This document shows, one piece after another, positions 25,997 to 34,351 of a stretch of 64,000 nt of DNA. Source of the DNA: UBA5216 sp043743335. GTDB taxonomy: Bacteria > Pseudomonadota > Gammaproteobacteria > Burkholderiales > SG8-41. Below the pieces are notes generated by a model, which searched no databases, was not told the origin of the DNA, and saw nothing but the letters and a program-made list of their open reading frames with translations. Position 1 is the first letter of the stretch. The number at the start of each line of letters is the position of its first letter. A program made the position numbers and the translations under genes. Location of the stretch: the NCBI GenBank assembly GCA_043743335.1, contig JAYTWR010000199.1:5445-69444 (forward strand). Reading direction: 5' to 3'.

Positions 25997-27346
25997 ATGT
26001 TCGATTTCAAAGTGCCTGAAGAAAAAGGGCCGACCAAAGTCATCACCGGCGCAACGCTGATCGACGGCAACGGCGGCACGCCGCTCAAAGACCCGGTGAT
26101 CGTGATCGATGGCCGTCGCATCAAAGCGGTGGGTGCCAAGGGTAAAGTCAAAATCCCGCCGAAGGCCGAGGTCATCGACTGCAAGGGACTGACGCTGATG
26201 CCCGGCATGATGGACGTGCACCTGCACACCATGATGTTTAACTGCCTAACGTTTCACAACTACCGCGTGGCGCAGTGGGAAATCACGCCCGAGTTGCAGC
26301 AGATGTATGGCCTGTTTCATGCGCAACTGTGTTTTGACATGGGCTTTACCACGCTACGCGATCTGGGGCTGAACAGCTACCGCGGGCTGTTGACCGCGCA
26401 TTTGTGTGCGGTGCGGGATTCCATCAACGCCGGCGTGCTGGAAGGCCCGCGCATGTTGATCGGCGGCTTTACCACCATCACCGGTTCGCACTTGGATTTG
26501 ATCCAGCCGCGTGCGGCGCAGCGCCTCGGCTTTCAAACAGCGGATGGCCCGTGGGAGCTGCGCAAGCTCGCGCGCACCAATTTGCTTGCTGGCTGCGATA
26601 TCGTTAAAACCTGCGCCACCGGCGGCGGCGGCACCGACAAGGAAGAGCCCGATATCCGCAACATGACGCAGGAAGAAATCGATGCCATCGTCGATGAGGC
26701 GCATGCGTTTCACAAACCGGCGGCGGTGCATTGCTTTACGCCGAACGGGCATCGCATGGCGCTCACGGCAGGCGCGGATACCATCGAGCACATGGTGTTC
26801 CACGACGAAGAAGTCATCGACATGATCGCCGATTCACCCGCGTGGATGACGCCAACGCTATTGCATCGCACCGATCGTGCGATTCAAACGCGCAAAGAGC
26901 AGGGCACGTCGATGTTCGTCATCAACAAAATGAAAGCGCTGCAACCCTACTGTTTTGAAACGTTCCAGAAGGCCTACAAAGCCGGCGTGAAAATCGCCAT
27001 GGGCACTGACATGGGCTTTGATCCTGAAATGGGTGCCAATGCCTGCGAACTCGAAATCTACGTCAAGCTCGGCATGACACCGATGGACGCCCTTTTGACC
27101 TGCACACGCAACGCAGCGCACGCAATCAAAATGGAAAAAGACCTCGGCACGGTCGAGCCGGGCAAACTCGCTGATCTCATCGCCGTGAAGGGCGATCCGC
27201 TGAAGAACATCGCCTGCCTGCAGGAAAAGAAGAACATCCAGATCGTCATGAAAGAAGGTCGCGTGTATGCCGACCGTCGTGCGGGCCACAGCAGGAACGT
27301 GGTCAACGTGAACCCAGGCGAGTGGAAAAAAATTGATTATTTGTAG
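25997..27346 (+). CDS. Amidohydrolase (imidazolonepropionase/prolidase-like)
   Basis: Metal-dependent hydrolase of the amidohydrolase superfamily. The N-terminal beta part is followed by metal-binding HxH in LMPGMMDVHLHTMMF. Further ligands appear in AAVHCFTPNGH and TIEHMVFHDE and the catalytic Asp in IAMGTDMGFDPEMG. The end (DPLKNIACLQEKKNIQIVMKEGRVYADRR) is typical. Its 449 residues are normal. AGGAG lies about 9 bases before the ATG. It is followed at short spacing by two Bug receptor genes, which suggests uptake and hydrolysis of an amide or cyclic-imide compound. The substrate is not readable. Confidence 0.85.
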   Translation: MFDFKVPEEKGPTKVITGATLIDGNGGTPLKDPVIVIDGRRIKAVGAKGKVKIPPKAEVIDCKGLTLMPGMMDVHLHTMMFNCLTFHNYRVAQWEITPELQQMYGLFHAQLCFDMGFTTLRDLGLNSYRGLLTAHLCAVRDSINAGVLEGPRMLIGGFTTITGSHLDLIQPRAAQRLGFQTADGPWELRKLARTNLLAGCDIVKTCATGGGGTDKEEPDIRNMTQEEIDAIVDEAHAFHKPAAVHCFTPNGHRMALTAGADTIEHMVFHDEEVIDMIADSPAWMTPTLLHRTDRAIQTRKEQGTSMFVINKMKALQPYCFETFQKAYKAGVKIAMGTDMGFDPEMGANACELEIYVKLGMTPMDALLTCTRNAAHAIKMEKDLGTVEPGKLADLIAVKGDPLKNIACLQEKKNIQIVMKEGRVYADRRAGHSRNVVNVNPGEWKKIDYL

Positions 27347-27397
27347 CCATCGGTGAGTGGGTAGGTGAGCGAGTGAACGGGTAGCTTCGGCGTTCCG

Positions 27398-28396
27398 ATG
27401 AATCGACATTTCGTTACGCGAAAACAAGCGCTACTCGCAGCACTGGCCTGCGGATTGCCAGCGCCTTGTTTCGCGCAGGCCCCGTCGACGGGCGCAGGAC
27501 AGGGCTACCCCGTCAAGCCAGTCCGCCTCATCGTTGGCTTTGCCCCCGGCGGCCCCAATGACATTGTGGCGCGCGGCTTGGCGCAGAAACTGTCTGAACA
27601 AACCAGCCAGCAGTTCATTGTCGAAAACCGCCCCGGCGCGAACACCGCTGTGGCGACAGAGATGGTGTCGCGTGCAGCGCCCGACGGCTATTCGGTGATG
27701 TTCGTGTCGCCCGGCCACGCCACCAATCCGTCGCTGATGAAGCTGAATTTTGATTCGATACGTGATTTTGCTTTTGTCACGCAGGTGGCGGATGCGCAAA
27801 ACATTCTGGTCGTACACCCTTCGCTGCCGGTGAAGAGCGTGAAGGACTTGATCGCGTTCGCTAAGTCCCGCCCCGGCGAAATCAACTATGGCTCATCAGG
27901 CTCGGGCAGTACCGGGCATCTATCGACTGAGCTGTTTCAGATGATGACGGGGACGAAGATGGTGCATATCCCGTACAAGGGCGCAGGGCCTGCATTGATT
28001 GAATTGCTGGCGGGGCAGCACGTGCTGTACTTCGGCAACATCGCAGGCATCATCGGCTATGTGCGCACTCACCGCATGCGCGCGCTGGCCGTCACGGGTG
28101 AGAAGCGTTCGCCCGCCGTGCCAGATATACCGACAGTAATCGAAGCGGGGTTGCCGGGTTTTGTGGTGACTGCGTTTTACGGCATGGCGTTGCCGGCGAA
28201 AGCGCCGCGTACCATCGTCGAGAAACTCAACACGGAAGTGGTGCGCGCCTTGAAAGCACCAGATTTCAATGCCCGCTTGCGTGATGCGGGCACAGAGCCG
28301 GTGGGCAGCACCCCGGAGCAATACACCACGTTCATGCAGAACGAAATTGCGAAGTGGGGTAAGGTGATTAAGGCAGCGGGGATTAAGGGCGAATAG
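27398..28396 (+). CDS. Bug/TctC family periplasmic substrate-binding protein
   Basis: Signal peptide (MNRHFVTRKQALLAALACGLPAPCFAQA), ligand loop GYPVKPVRLIVGFAPGGPNDIVARG, then ENRPGANTAVATEMVSRAAPDGY, HIPYKGAGPALIELLAGQ and the end NEIAKWGKVIKAAGIKGE. It has 332 residues. It lies 51 bases after the amidohydrolase gene and 30 bases before another Bug gene with which it shares much sequence, so the two look like a tandem duplication. It serves as the extracytoplasmic receptor of a TTT-type carboxylate transporter; the membrane subunits are not in the window. Confidence 0.9.
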   Translation: MNRHFVTRKQALLAALACGLPAPCFAQAPSTGAGQGYPVKPVRLIVGFAPGGPNDIVARGLAQKLSEQTSQQFIVENRPGANTAVATEMVSRAAPDGYSVMFVSPGHATNPSLMKLNFDSIRDFAFVTQVADAQNILVVHPSLPVKSVKDLIAFAKSRPGEINYGSSGSGSTGHLSTELFQMMTGTKMVHIPYKGAGPALIELLAGQHVLYFGNIAGIIGYVRTHRMRALAVTGEKRSPAVPDIPTVIEAGLPGFVVTAFYGMALPAKAPRTIVEKLNTEVVRALKAPDFNARLRDAGTEPVGSTPEQYTTFMQNEIAKWGKVIKAAGIKGE

Positions 28397-28426
28397 CCCT
28401 GTAAAGAAGTACGTGAGGAGAGGCTA

Positions 28427-29395
28427 GTGGAAAAATCGTTTAAAAACAATTGCTTATATTCACTTCTACTACTGGCCTGCGGTGTTGTTCATGCCCAGAA
28501 CTACCCGGTAAAACCCGTGCGCTTTGTGGTGGGCTTTCCACCGGGCGGCACGAATGATCTGGTGATCCGCGCCATCGCCCAGAAGCTGACTGAGCAGTTG
28601 GGTCAGCAATTCATTGTTGAAAATCGTGGCGGCGCTAACACCGCCATCGCGAGTGAGATGTTTGCACGCACGGCTGCACCCGATGGCTACACCATCATGC
28701 TGAACGCGCCGGGGCACGCCACGAATCCCGCGATGATGAAATTGAATTTTGATCCGATCAAGGATTTCGCTTTCATCACCATCGCTGCGCAATCGGTGAA
28801 CCTGCTGGTGTCGCATCCGTCGCTGCCGGTGAAAAGCGTGAAGGAATTGATCGCCGTTTCCAAATCACGTCCGGGCGATGTCATTTACGGCTCATCGGGC
28901 GTGGGCACCACCGTGCATTTGTCGGGCGCGCTGTTTGAATATATGGCCGGTGTGAAATGGTTGCACGTGCCTTACAAGGGTGCAGGGCCGGCGCTGATTG
29001 ATATGCTGGGCGGGCAGTTCTCGCTCTACTTCGGCAACATGCCTTCGGTCATCGGTTATGCGCGGCAAGGTCGGCTGCGCGGTCTGGCGGTCACCGGCGC
29101 GCAGCGTTCCCCCGCTGCGCCGGACATGCCCACCGTGGCTGAATCCGGTGTTCCCGGTTATGAAGTAACAACATGGTATGGCGTATCCGCGCCAGCTAAA
29201 ACGCCCAAGCCGCTGGTCGACCGCTTGCACAATGAGATACTGCGTGCGCTGAAGTCACCGGATTTGCAGGCGCGCTTCAAAGACCTCGGTGCGGACATCA
29301 TCGGCAACTCTCAAGAACAGGCCACCGCTTATGTGCAAAATGAAATCAGTAAATGGGGCAAGGTCATCAAGGCGGCGGGACTTAAAGGTGAGTGA
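28427..29395 (+). CDS. Bug/TctC family periplasmic substrate-binding protein
   Basis: Closely similar to the Bug protein just upstream (for example VGFPPGGTNDLVIRAIAQKL, ENRGGANTAIASEMF, SHPSLPVKSVKELIA, VPYKGAGPALIDMLGGQ, NEISKWGKVIKAAGLKGE), and probably its duplicate. The start is GTG at 28427, preceded by GAGGAG. The signal peptide MEKSFKNNCLYSLLLLACGVVHAQ is short. It has 322 residues. The next gene, an asparagine-synthetase-like protein, follows after 25 bases, so the Bug pair and the three-gene cassette may share a transcript. Confidence 0.9.
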   Translation: MEKSFKNNCLYSLLLLACGVVHAQNYPVKPVRFVVGFPPGGTNDLVIRAIAQKLTEQLGQQFIVENRGGANTAIASEMFARTAAPDGYTIMLNAPGHATNPAMMKLNFDPIKDFAFITIAAQSVNLLVSHPSLPVKSVKELIAVSKSRPGDVIYGSSGVGTTVHLSGALFEYMAGVKWLHVPYKGAGPALIDMLGGQFSLYFGNMPSVIGYARQGRLRGLAVTGAQRSPAAPDMPTVAESGVPGYEVTTWYGVSAPAKTPKPLVDRLHNEILRALKSPDLQARFKDLGADIIGNSQEQATAYVQNEISKWGKVIKAAGLKGE

Positions 29396-29420
29396 AGCGT
29401 TAGGCACGAGGTAGCCAGCG

Positions 29421-31163
29421 ATGAGTGGCCTATGCGGTTGGGTGGGGGATGCTGATCCTGCTACTTTAGATGCGATGCTCGGCGCTATTGATTACCGGGG
29501 CGATAGCATCGACAAGGTGCTCGTGCCCGGCGTGGCCTTGGGTTATCGCTGGTGGAACGGGCGGCCGGGTAAATCGCCAGGTATTCATCGTGAGGGCACG
29601 CATTTAGTAGCGTGCGCAGGTACGTTTGCACCTTCGGTGGCTGCACCTGCCGCTGAACTGATCAGCCAATTGCGCGACAACGCAAACCTGCTTGATGGCG
29701 CGTTTGCCGCTGCGTGGTGGGATGGCCATCGATTAACACTCGCGCGCGACCCATTTGGCGTGCGTTCGCTGTATTACACGCAACATCGCGGCGTGTTTTA
29801 TTTCGCCAGTGAAATAAAACAACTACTGGCGATACCCGGCTTGCCGCGTGAGCTGGATGACGCCGCTGTGCACAAGTATCTGACGTTCTCCTTTGTGCCC
29901 GGCGAAGACACGCCGTTGAAAGGCGTGCGCCGCTTGTTGCCGCGCCGCACCGCGGTGTGGGAGAACGGGCGTCTTACCGTCACGCAATATTTTGAATTGC
30001 GTGAACAGTTGGATAGCGCATTGACTGATCGCAAAGTGGCCGCGCAACGCATCGGTGATTTGTGTAAGGCCGCAGTCACTAAACGCCTGCATGGGCAAGA
30101 AAACATCGGGCTGTTTCTGAGTGGCGGGCTGGATTCATCCTCGGTGGCGCTATGGCTGAAAGAAGCCAGCGCTAACGTCAATGCCTTCAGTCTCGACTTC
30201 GGCGATAAAAGTGTAGAAAAAGATCGCGCACGCGAAGTCGCTGATAGCCTGCACATGCCGTTGCAGTTTGTGAAGGTGGGTGGAGAAGCACTGCTGCCGA
30301 TACTGCCCGACCTAGTGTGGAAGCTCGACATGCCCTTTGGCGATGCCGTTACCGGCCCGCAATATCTGCTGGGGCAGGCTGCGCGTGCGGCGGGTTGCGA
30401 TTGCATCTTCAATGGCGAGGGCGGCGATCAACTCTTCGGCGGCTGGACGCAAAAGCCCATGATAGGCGCGGAGCTCTATGCCAATCTCTATGGCGAAGAC
30501 TCACGCGAAGAGCTGTACCTGAAAAGTTATCACCGTTTTTATGGGCTGGAAGATGCGCTTTACACACCTGGGTTTCGCGCGCGCGTCGGCCCTGCCGGGC
30601 AACGCCGCGCGTTGTTGATGCCGTATTTGCAGGGCGATAAAGCCAGCACCTTTGCCAATCACATCCGGTTGGCTGACTTTGCGTTAAAGGGTTGCCAGAA
30701 TATTTTGCCGCGCGCCGAGCGCATGACCAACGGCTGGGGGCTGGATATCCGCACGCCGCTGTTTGACCGTGCGCTGGCCGAGGCCTCTTTTGCGTTGGCA
30801 CCGCAACTCAAGTTGCACGGTGCCGTAGAAAAATTTGTGCTGAAGCTGGCCGTGCGCGGCAAGTTGCCCAAAGAAGTGGTGTGGCGCAAAAAGCTCGGTA
30901 TGGGCGTGCCCATCACGGATTGGGTGCTGGGGCCGCTGGCACCCGCCATGCAAAATTTGCTGGGCCGCACGCCGCTGGAGCAACGCGGTTTATTTCGCCA
31001 AGACTTCGTGGCCAAATTATTGGCCGGGCAAAACCTGCCCGGCGAAACACGCCGCCGTCGTGTAGGTGAACGGCTGTGGGCGCTGGCCATGCTGGAGGCA
31101 TGGATACGCGTGTTTATCGATGGCGGCGGCAAACGGCCCGACGGGGATGGGGATTGGCGATGA
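29421..31163 (+). CDS. Asparagine-synthetase-like protein (glutaminase Cys replaced)
   Basis: Two-domain AsnB-type protein of 580 residues. The N-terminal class II amidotransferase fold is recognisable (ARDPFGVRSLYYT, FASEIKQLL). However, the N-terminal nucleophile is not Cys: the start reads MSGLCGWVGD where active enzymes read MCGI(C/A)G, so position 2 is Ser. The ATP-pyrophosphatase domain keeps the PP-loop SGGLDS (234-239) and GEGGDQLFGGW. It may therefore use ammonia, or adenylate a carboxylate for another amide bond, as beta-lactam synthetases and lasso-peptide cyclases do. GAGGT precedes the ATG. Its stop overlaps the next gene (ATGA). Fold is certain; product unknown. Confidence 0.82.
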   Translation: MSGLCGWVGDADPATLDAMLGAIDYRGDSIDKVLVPGVALGYRWWNGRPGKSPGIHREGTHLVACAGTFAPSVAAPAAELISQLRDNANLLDGAFAAAWWDGHRLTLARDPFGVRSLYYTQHRGVFYFASEIKQLLAIPGLPRELDDAAVHKYLTFSFVPGEDTPLKGVRRLLPRRTAVWENGRLTVTQYFELREQLDSALTDRKVAAQRIGDLCKAAVTKRLHGQENIGLFLSGGLDSSSVALWLKEASANVNAFSLDFGDKSVEKDRAREVADSLHMPLQFVKVGGEALLPILPDLVWKLDMPFGDAVTGPQYLLGQAARAAGCDCIFNGEGGDQLFGGWTQKPMIGAELYANLYGEDSREELYLKSYHRFYGLEDALYTPGFRARVGPAGQRRALLMPYLQGDKASTFANHIRLADFALKGCQNILPRAERMTNGWGLDIRTPLFDRALAEASFALAPQLKLHGAVEKFVLKLAVRGKLPKEVVWRKKLGMGVPITDWVLGPLAPAMQNLLGRTPLEQRGLFRQDFVAKLLAGQNLPGETRRRRVGERLWALAMLEAWIRVFIDGGGKRPDGDGDWR

Positions 31164-32284
31164 AGTGTATCCGCTGTGATCACGACAGCAAACGCAAGGA
31201 GCGTACTAACCGCACCTGCCCCAAGTGCAACGGCCGCTTTGCGTTTGAGCCCGGCGAAGGCGACAAGCTGACCGATGTGGCGTTTCAAAATGCGATTAAT
31301 GCGGTGTCGGCGGATGGACAAATACGCTGGGGCGCTGAACATCTTTATTACGAGGTTGCGCGGCGCCTAATCGTAAGCGGGCGCAGCAAAGGGGGCGCTG
31401 CCTTGATTATCGCGATCATCATGGGCGGCGTGGCGCTGGCCGTTGCCTTGTTTGTGAGCAAGCTGGCGGCACTATTGCCCGCCGCCCTCGCCGTGCTGGC
31501 GCTATTGATCCGTGGTGGATTGCGTGATCCGCATTTCGTCCTGCTGGCGCGAGGTGATTTTGAGAAGCTGTTAAAGCAATGGTGTGCTGCTCACGGCCAG
31601 CCCAAAACCATGATCACCCGTGCCCACGTGCGCGGCACGCCAGCGCCAGCGCCCGCACGCAAGCTCGAAGCGGACATCACCGACTATTCATTTGATCGCG
31701 CCATCATCTGCGACCGCGCGCGCACGGCGGACATCCTGCTCGCCAACCATTTTCATTTTGAAAACAACTGCGCCGTGTTGTCGGTGGATGGTTACCCCGA
31801 AGCGCATTTTGAAACCATACGCACCATGTTAAAGCGCAACCCGCGCCTGCGCGTGTTTGCCTTGCACGATGCCACGCCACAAGGCTGCCGCCTGGCGCGC
31901 AAGCTGGCTACCGATGCTGCGTGGTTTGTGGGGCAAGCGCCCGTTATCGATGTGGGATTGCGCCCTGCGCAAGTCAAGGCGTTCAAGAGTCTATGCAAGC
32001 CGCACACAGGGCCGATGGTGCAAATCGGCGATGGCATTTCAGAGGCCGAGGCGGAATGGCTGAACAAGCAATTGCTGGAGCTGGCGGTGTTGCGCCCTGA
32101 GCAGGTTTTGAAGCGCATGTACAAGGCCCTACATCGAGATGATGAGGGTAGTGGCGACAGTGCCGGCGGGGATGGCGGTAGTGGCGGCACCGGCACCCAT
32201 GATGGCGAGCGTGTCATCAACGATACCCAATCGTTTGCTTATGAAGCCGGCGATGTCGATTCTGATGCGGACGGCTTTGGATAA
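31160..32284 (+). CDS. Zinc-ribbon membrane protein between two asparagine-synthetase-like genes
   Basis: 374 residues, not assignable to a named family. The N-terminus is a zinc ribbon (C3, C6, C20, C23: MKCIRCDHD...CPKCNGRF). A double hydrophobic segment follows near residues 75-115 (GGAALIIAIIMGGVALAVALFV, LAALLPAALAVLALLIRG). Next comes a soluble alpha/beta region (about 170-330: RAIICDRARTADILLANHFHFENN, AVLSVDGYP, LRVFALHDATPQG). The tail is Gly/Asp-rich and low in complexity. The start at 31160 overlaps the upstream stop (ATGA); a longer frame beginning at 31076 would run inside the upstream gene. Tight coupling to both synthetase-like genes suggests a membrane scaffold or substrate-handling partner, by inference only. 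Confidence 0.7.
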   Translation: MKCIRCDHDSKRKERTNRTCPKCNGRFAFEPGEGDKLTDVAFQNAINAVSADGQIRWGAEHLYYEVARRLIVSGRSKGGAALIIAIIMGGVALAVALFVSKLAALLPAALAVLALLIRGGLRDPHFVLLARGDFEKLLKQWCAAHGQPKTMITRAHVRGTPAPAPARKLEADITDYSFDRAIICDRARTADILLANHFHFENNCAVLSVDGYPEAHFETIRTMLKRNPRLRVFALHDATPQGCRLARKLATDAAWFVGQAPVIDVGLRPAQVKAFKSLCKPHTGPMVQIGDGISEAEAEWLNKQLLELAVLRPEQVLKRMYKALHRDDEGSGDSAGGDGGSGGTGTHDGERVINDTQSFAYEAGDVDSDADGFG

Positions 32285-33902
32285 ATCCGTCAATTGGGTC
32301 AGGCCAGCTCGCCAGCGCATAGCACTACATATTGCAGCCAGCGCACGACAGGCACTGTATGTAGATCACGATTGCACGCCTGCCCCAAGTGATGATGACT
32401 GGCGGTGTTGGCAGCGTGCCGGTGACTTCAGTGCGACTCAAGGGCCCTTCGCGCTGGCGGTTGAGGACGCCGATGGCTCGGTAACGCTGGCGCGAGATGC
32501 CATAGGTGAACGCAGCTTGTACTACGCTGTGACGCCCGACCGCAGACTGATGTATGCCTCGCGCCTGAAAGATATTGTTGCGTCCGGCCTGATTGCACGG
32601 GAAATCGATATCACCAGCGTGGCAACGTATCTTTCCTGGGCGTACTTGCCGGGGCGGGAAACCTTGGTGCGCGGCATCTACAAAGTGTTGCCGGGTGAAA
32701 TGGTCACCTTCTGTGGGGGTGTGCTGACTCGCAAACCATGGTGGTCGTTACCGCGCGAGCCTGAGCAATGGCGTGACGAAGCTGAATTGCGAAATGAACT
32801 TCGCGTGTTGCTCGAAAAAGCCGTGCGCACGCGCTTGCCACAAGGTGATCCCGTAGGCGCCACCTTGTCCGGCGGCATCGACTCCAGCCTGGTCGTGGCG
32901 CTGGCAAAAAAGCTGCACGACGCGCCGGTGATTACGTACTCGGTATCGTTCGGCGCGGACTACCGCAACGAGTTGCCCTTTAGCGCCATGGTGGCGCGCC
33001 ACTGTGGGGTGGAACATCGCATCGTCGAGTTATCGCCCGCCACCGTGATGGCTGAACTCGACACCACCATTGCGATGTTAAGCGACCCCATCGGTGACCC
33101 GCTCACCGTGCCCAATGCGATGTTGTTTCAACAGGCGTCGCGCGATGTTGGCGTGGTGCTAAATGGCGAAGGTGGTGATCCGTGTTTCGGCGGCCCCAAA
33201 AATGTGCCTATGGTGTTGGCGGAGCTGTTTGGTGGTTTATTTGGCAGCTTGTACGGTGGCGGCGTGCAGCACGACGCACACGAACGCGCCGCCAGTTTTC
33301 TGCGCGCGCATGAAAAATGCTACGACGATCTCGGTGCCCTGCTCACGCCGCACGCGCACGCACAAATCGCCCAATCCGGGGAAAGCGCGCTGGAGCAATG
33401 GGTGACGCCGCATTTGGAAGACGCGCGCTGGAGCAATTTTGTCGCGCGCCTGATGGCGATTAACGTCGCGTGCAAGGGCGCGAATCACATACTCGCCAAA
33501 GTCGATGCCTTGAGCGCGTCCAGCGGCGTGTTGCCGCGCGCACCGCTGTTTGACCGTGCGGTGGTCGAACACGCCATAGCCATACCGCCGCAACTAAAAC
33601 TCAAAGGCTCGATCGAAAAATATCTGCTGAAAGAGGCTGTGCGTGACTTGCTACCGCGCGAGATTATCGAGCGTCCCAAAAGCGGCATGCTGGTCCCCGT
33701 GCACGGCTGGTTTCGCGGCCCGCTGTTGCCGCAGGCGCGCGAGCGGCTGATGGACGGGCTAACCCCTTGGGGATTGTTCAACCGGGACTATCTTGAGCGG
33801 CTACTCCAAGGCCGGCTAAGCGGCCCCCATCCACGCCGCGGCGTCAAAATCTGGCTGTTGATCACGCTGGAAGCGTGGCTGCGCGGGGTACTGAAGGGTT
33901 GA
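32241..33902 (+). CDS. Second asparagine-synthetase-like protein (reduced glutaminase domain)
   Basis: AsnB-type protein of about 553 residues, distinct from the one at 29421. The N-terminal domain is shortened, has no Cys near the start and only partly resembles a glutaminase (FALAVEDADGSVTLARDAIGERSLYYAV, YASRLKDIV). The synthetase domain is complete: PP-loop TLSGGIDSSLVVALAKK, GEGGDPCFGGPK, LPREIIERPKSGMLVPVHGWFRGPLL. The start is unresolved between ATG 32241, 32253 and 32265, all overlapping the zinc-ribbon gene; none has a clear ribosome site. Loss of the glutaminase nucleophile in both paralogues argues against ordinary asparagine synthesis. Confidence 0.78.
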   Translation: MKPAMSILMRTALDKSVNWVRPARQRIALHIAASARQALYVDHDCTPAPSDDDWRCWQRAGDFSATQGPFALAVEDADGSVTLARDAIGERSLYYAVTPDRRLMYASRLKDIVASGLIAREIDITSVATYLSWAYLPGRETLVRGIYKVLPGEMVTFCGGVLTRKPWWSLPREPEQWRDEAELRNELRVLLEKAVRTRLPQGDPVGATLSGGIDSSLVVALAKKLHDAPVITYSVSFGADYRNELPFSAMVARHCGVEHRIVELSPATVMAELDTTIAMLSDPIGDPLTVPNAMLFQQASRDVGVVLNGEGGDPCFGGPKNVPMVLAELFGGLFGSLYGGGVQHDAHERAASFLRAHEKCYDDLGALLTPHAHAQIAQSGESALEQWVTPHLEDARWSNFVARLMAINVACKGANHILAKVDALSASSGVLPRAPLFDRAVVEHAIAIPPQLKLKGSIEKYLLKEAVRDLLPREIIERPKSGMLVPVHGWFRGPLLPQARERLMDGLTPWGLFNRDYLERLLQGRLSGPHPRRGVKIWLLITLEAWLRGVLKG

Positions 33903-33928
33903 GCTTCGAGGCGTGCGAAAATAGCGGC

Positions 33929-34303
33929 ATGCCAAGCGCCCTTCGAATCCTCAGCCTTGCCGTCTGCTACGCTGTGCCGGGCGTGGCGCTCGCGCAAGCG
34001 CCAACAGGCGCGGCTTACCCTGCGAAGTCGATACGCTTTGTCGTCGGCTTTCCGCCGAGCGGCACCAATGATTTCCTAGCGCGCGCCGTAGCCCCGAAAA
34101 TAGCGGAGTTTCTCGGGCAACAGGTCATCATCGACAATCGCGGTGGTGCCAGCACCATGATCGCCACTGAGTTGGCGTCACGCGCGGCAGCCGACGGCTA
34201 CACCATTTTGCTCAACGCGCCGGAGCTGTGCACCGCATTCATTCAGAATGAGATGGCCAAGTGGGCGAAGGTCATCAGGGCTGCGGGGATTAAAGCGCAA
34301 TGA
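33929..34303 (+). pseudogene. Bug gene remnant with internal in-frame deletion
   Basis: The ORF is still open, with 124 codons against the normal 320 or so. It encodes a signal peptide and the first lobe (SIRFVVGFPPSGTNDFLARAVAP, DNRGGASTMIATELASRAAADGYTILLNAP). It then jumps directly to the last 30 residues of the family (CTAFIQNEMAKWAKVIRAAGIKAQ). About 190 residues, including the HIPYKGAGPA motif, are missing. The remaining protein cannot form the two-lobed binding site. It is most like the 27398 and 28427 Bug genes, so it is probably a decayed third copy. It starts 26 bases after the second synthetase-like gene. Confidence 0.8.
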
Positions 34304-34351
34304 ATCGCGCTTGGATAGACAATGAACGTCACAACAACGAACCGAGAAATC

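Noticed and set aside
27351..27382. GGTGAGTGGGTAGGTGAGCGAGTGAACGG-type repeats as a CRISPR or regulatory array
   Set aside because: Units are very short and irregular, with no spacers. It was noted only as a local GTGAG-rich stretch.
31076..31159. Upstream extension of the zinc-ribbon protein
   Set aside because: It lies within the C-terminal coding sequence of the first synthetase; the zinc ribbon starts directly at the ATG at 31160, which overlaps the stop codon.
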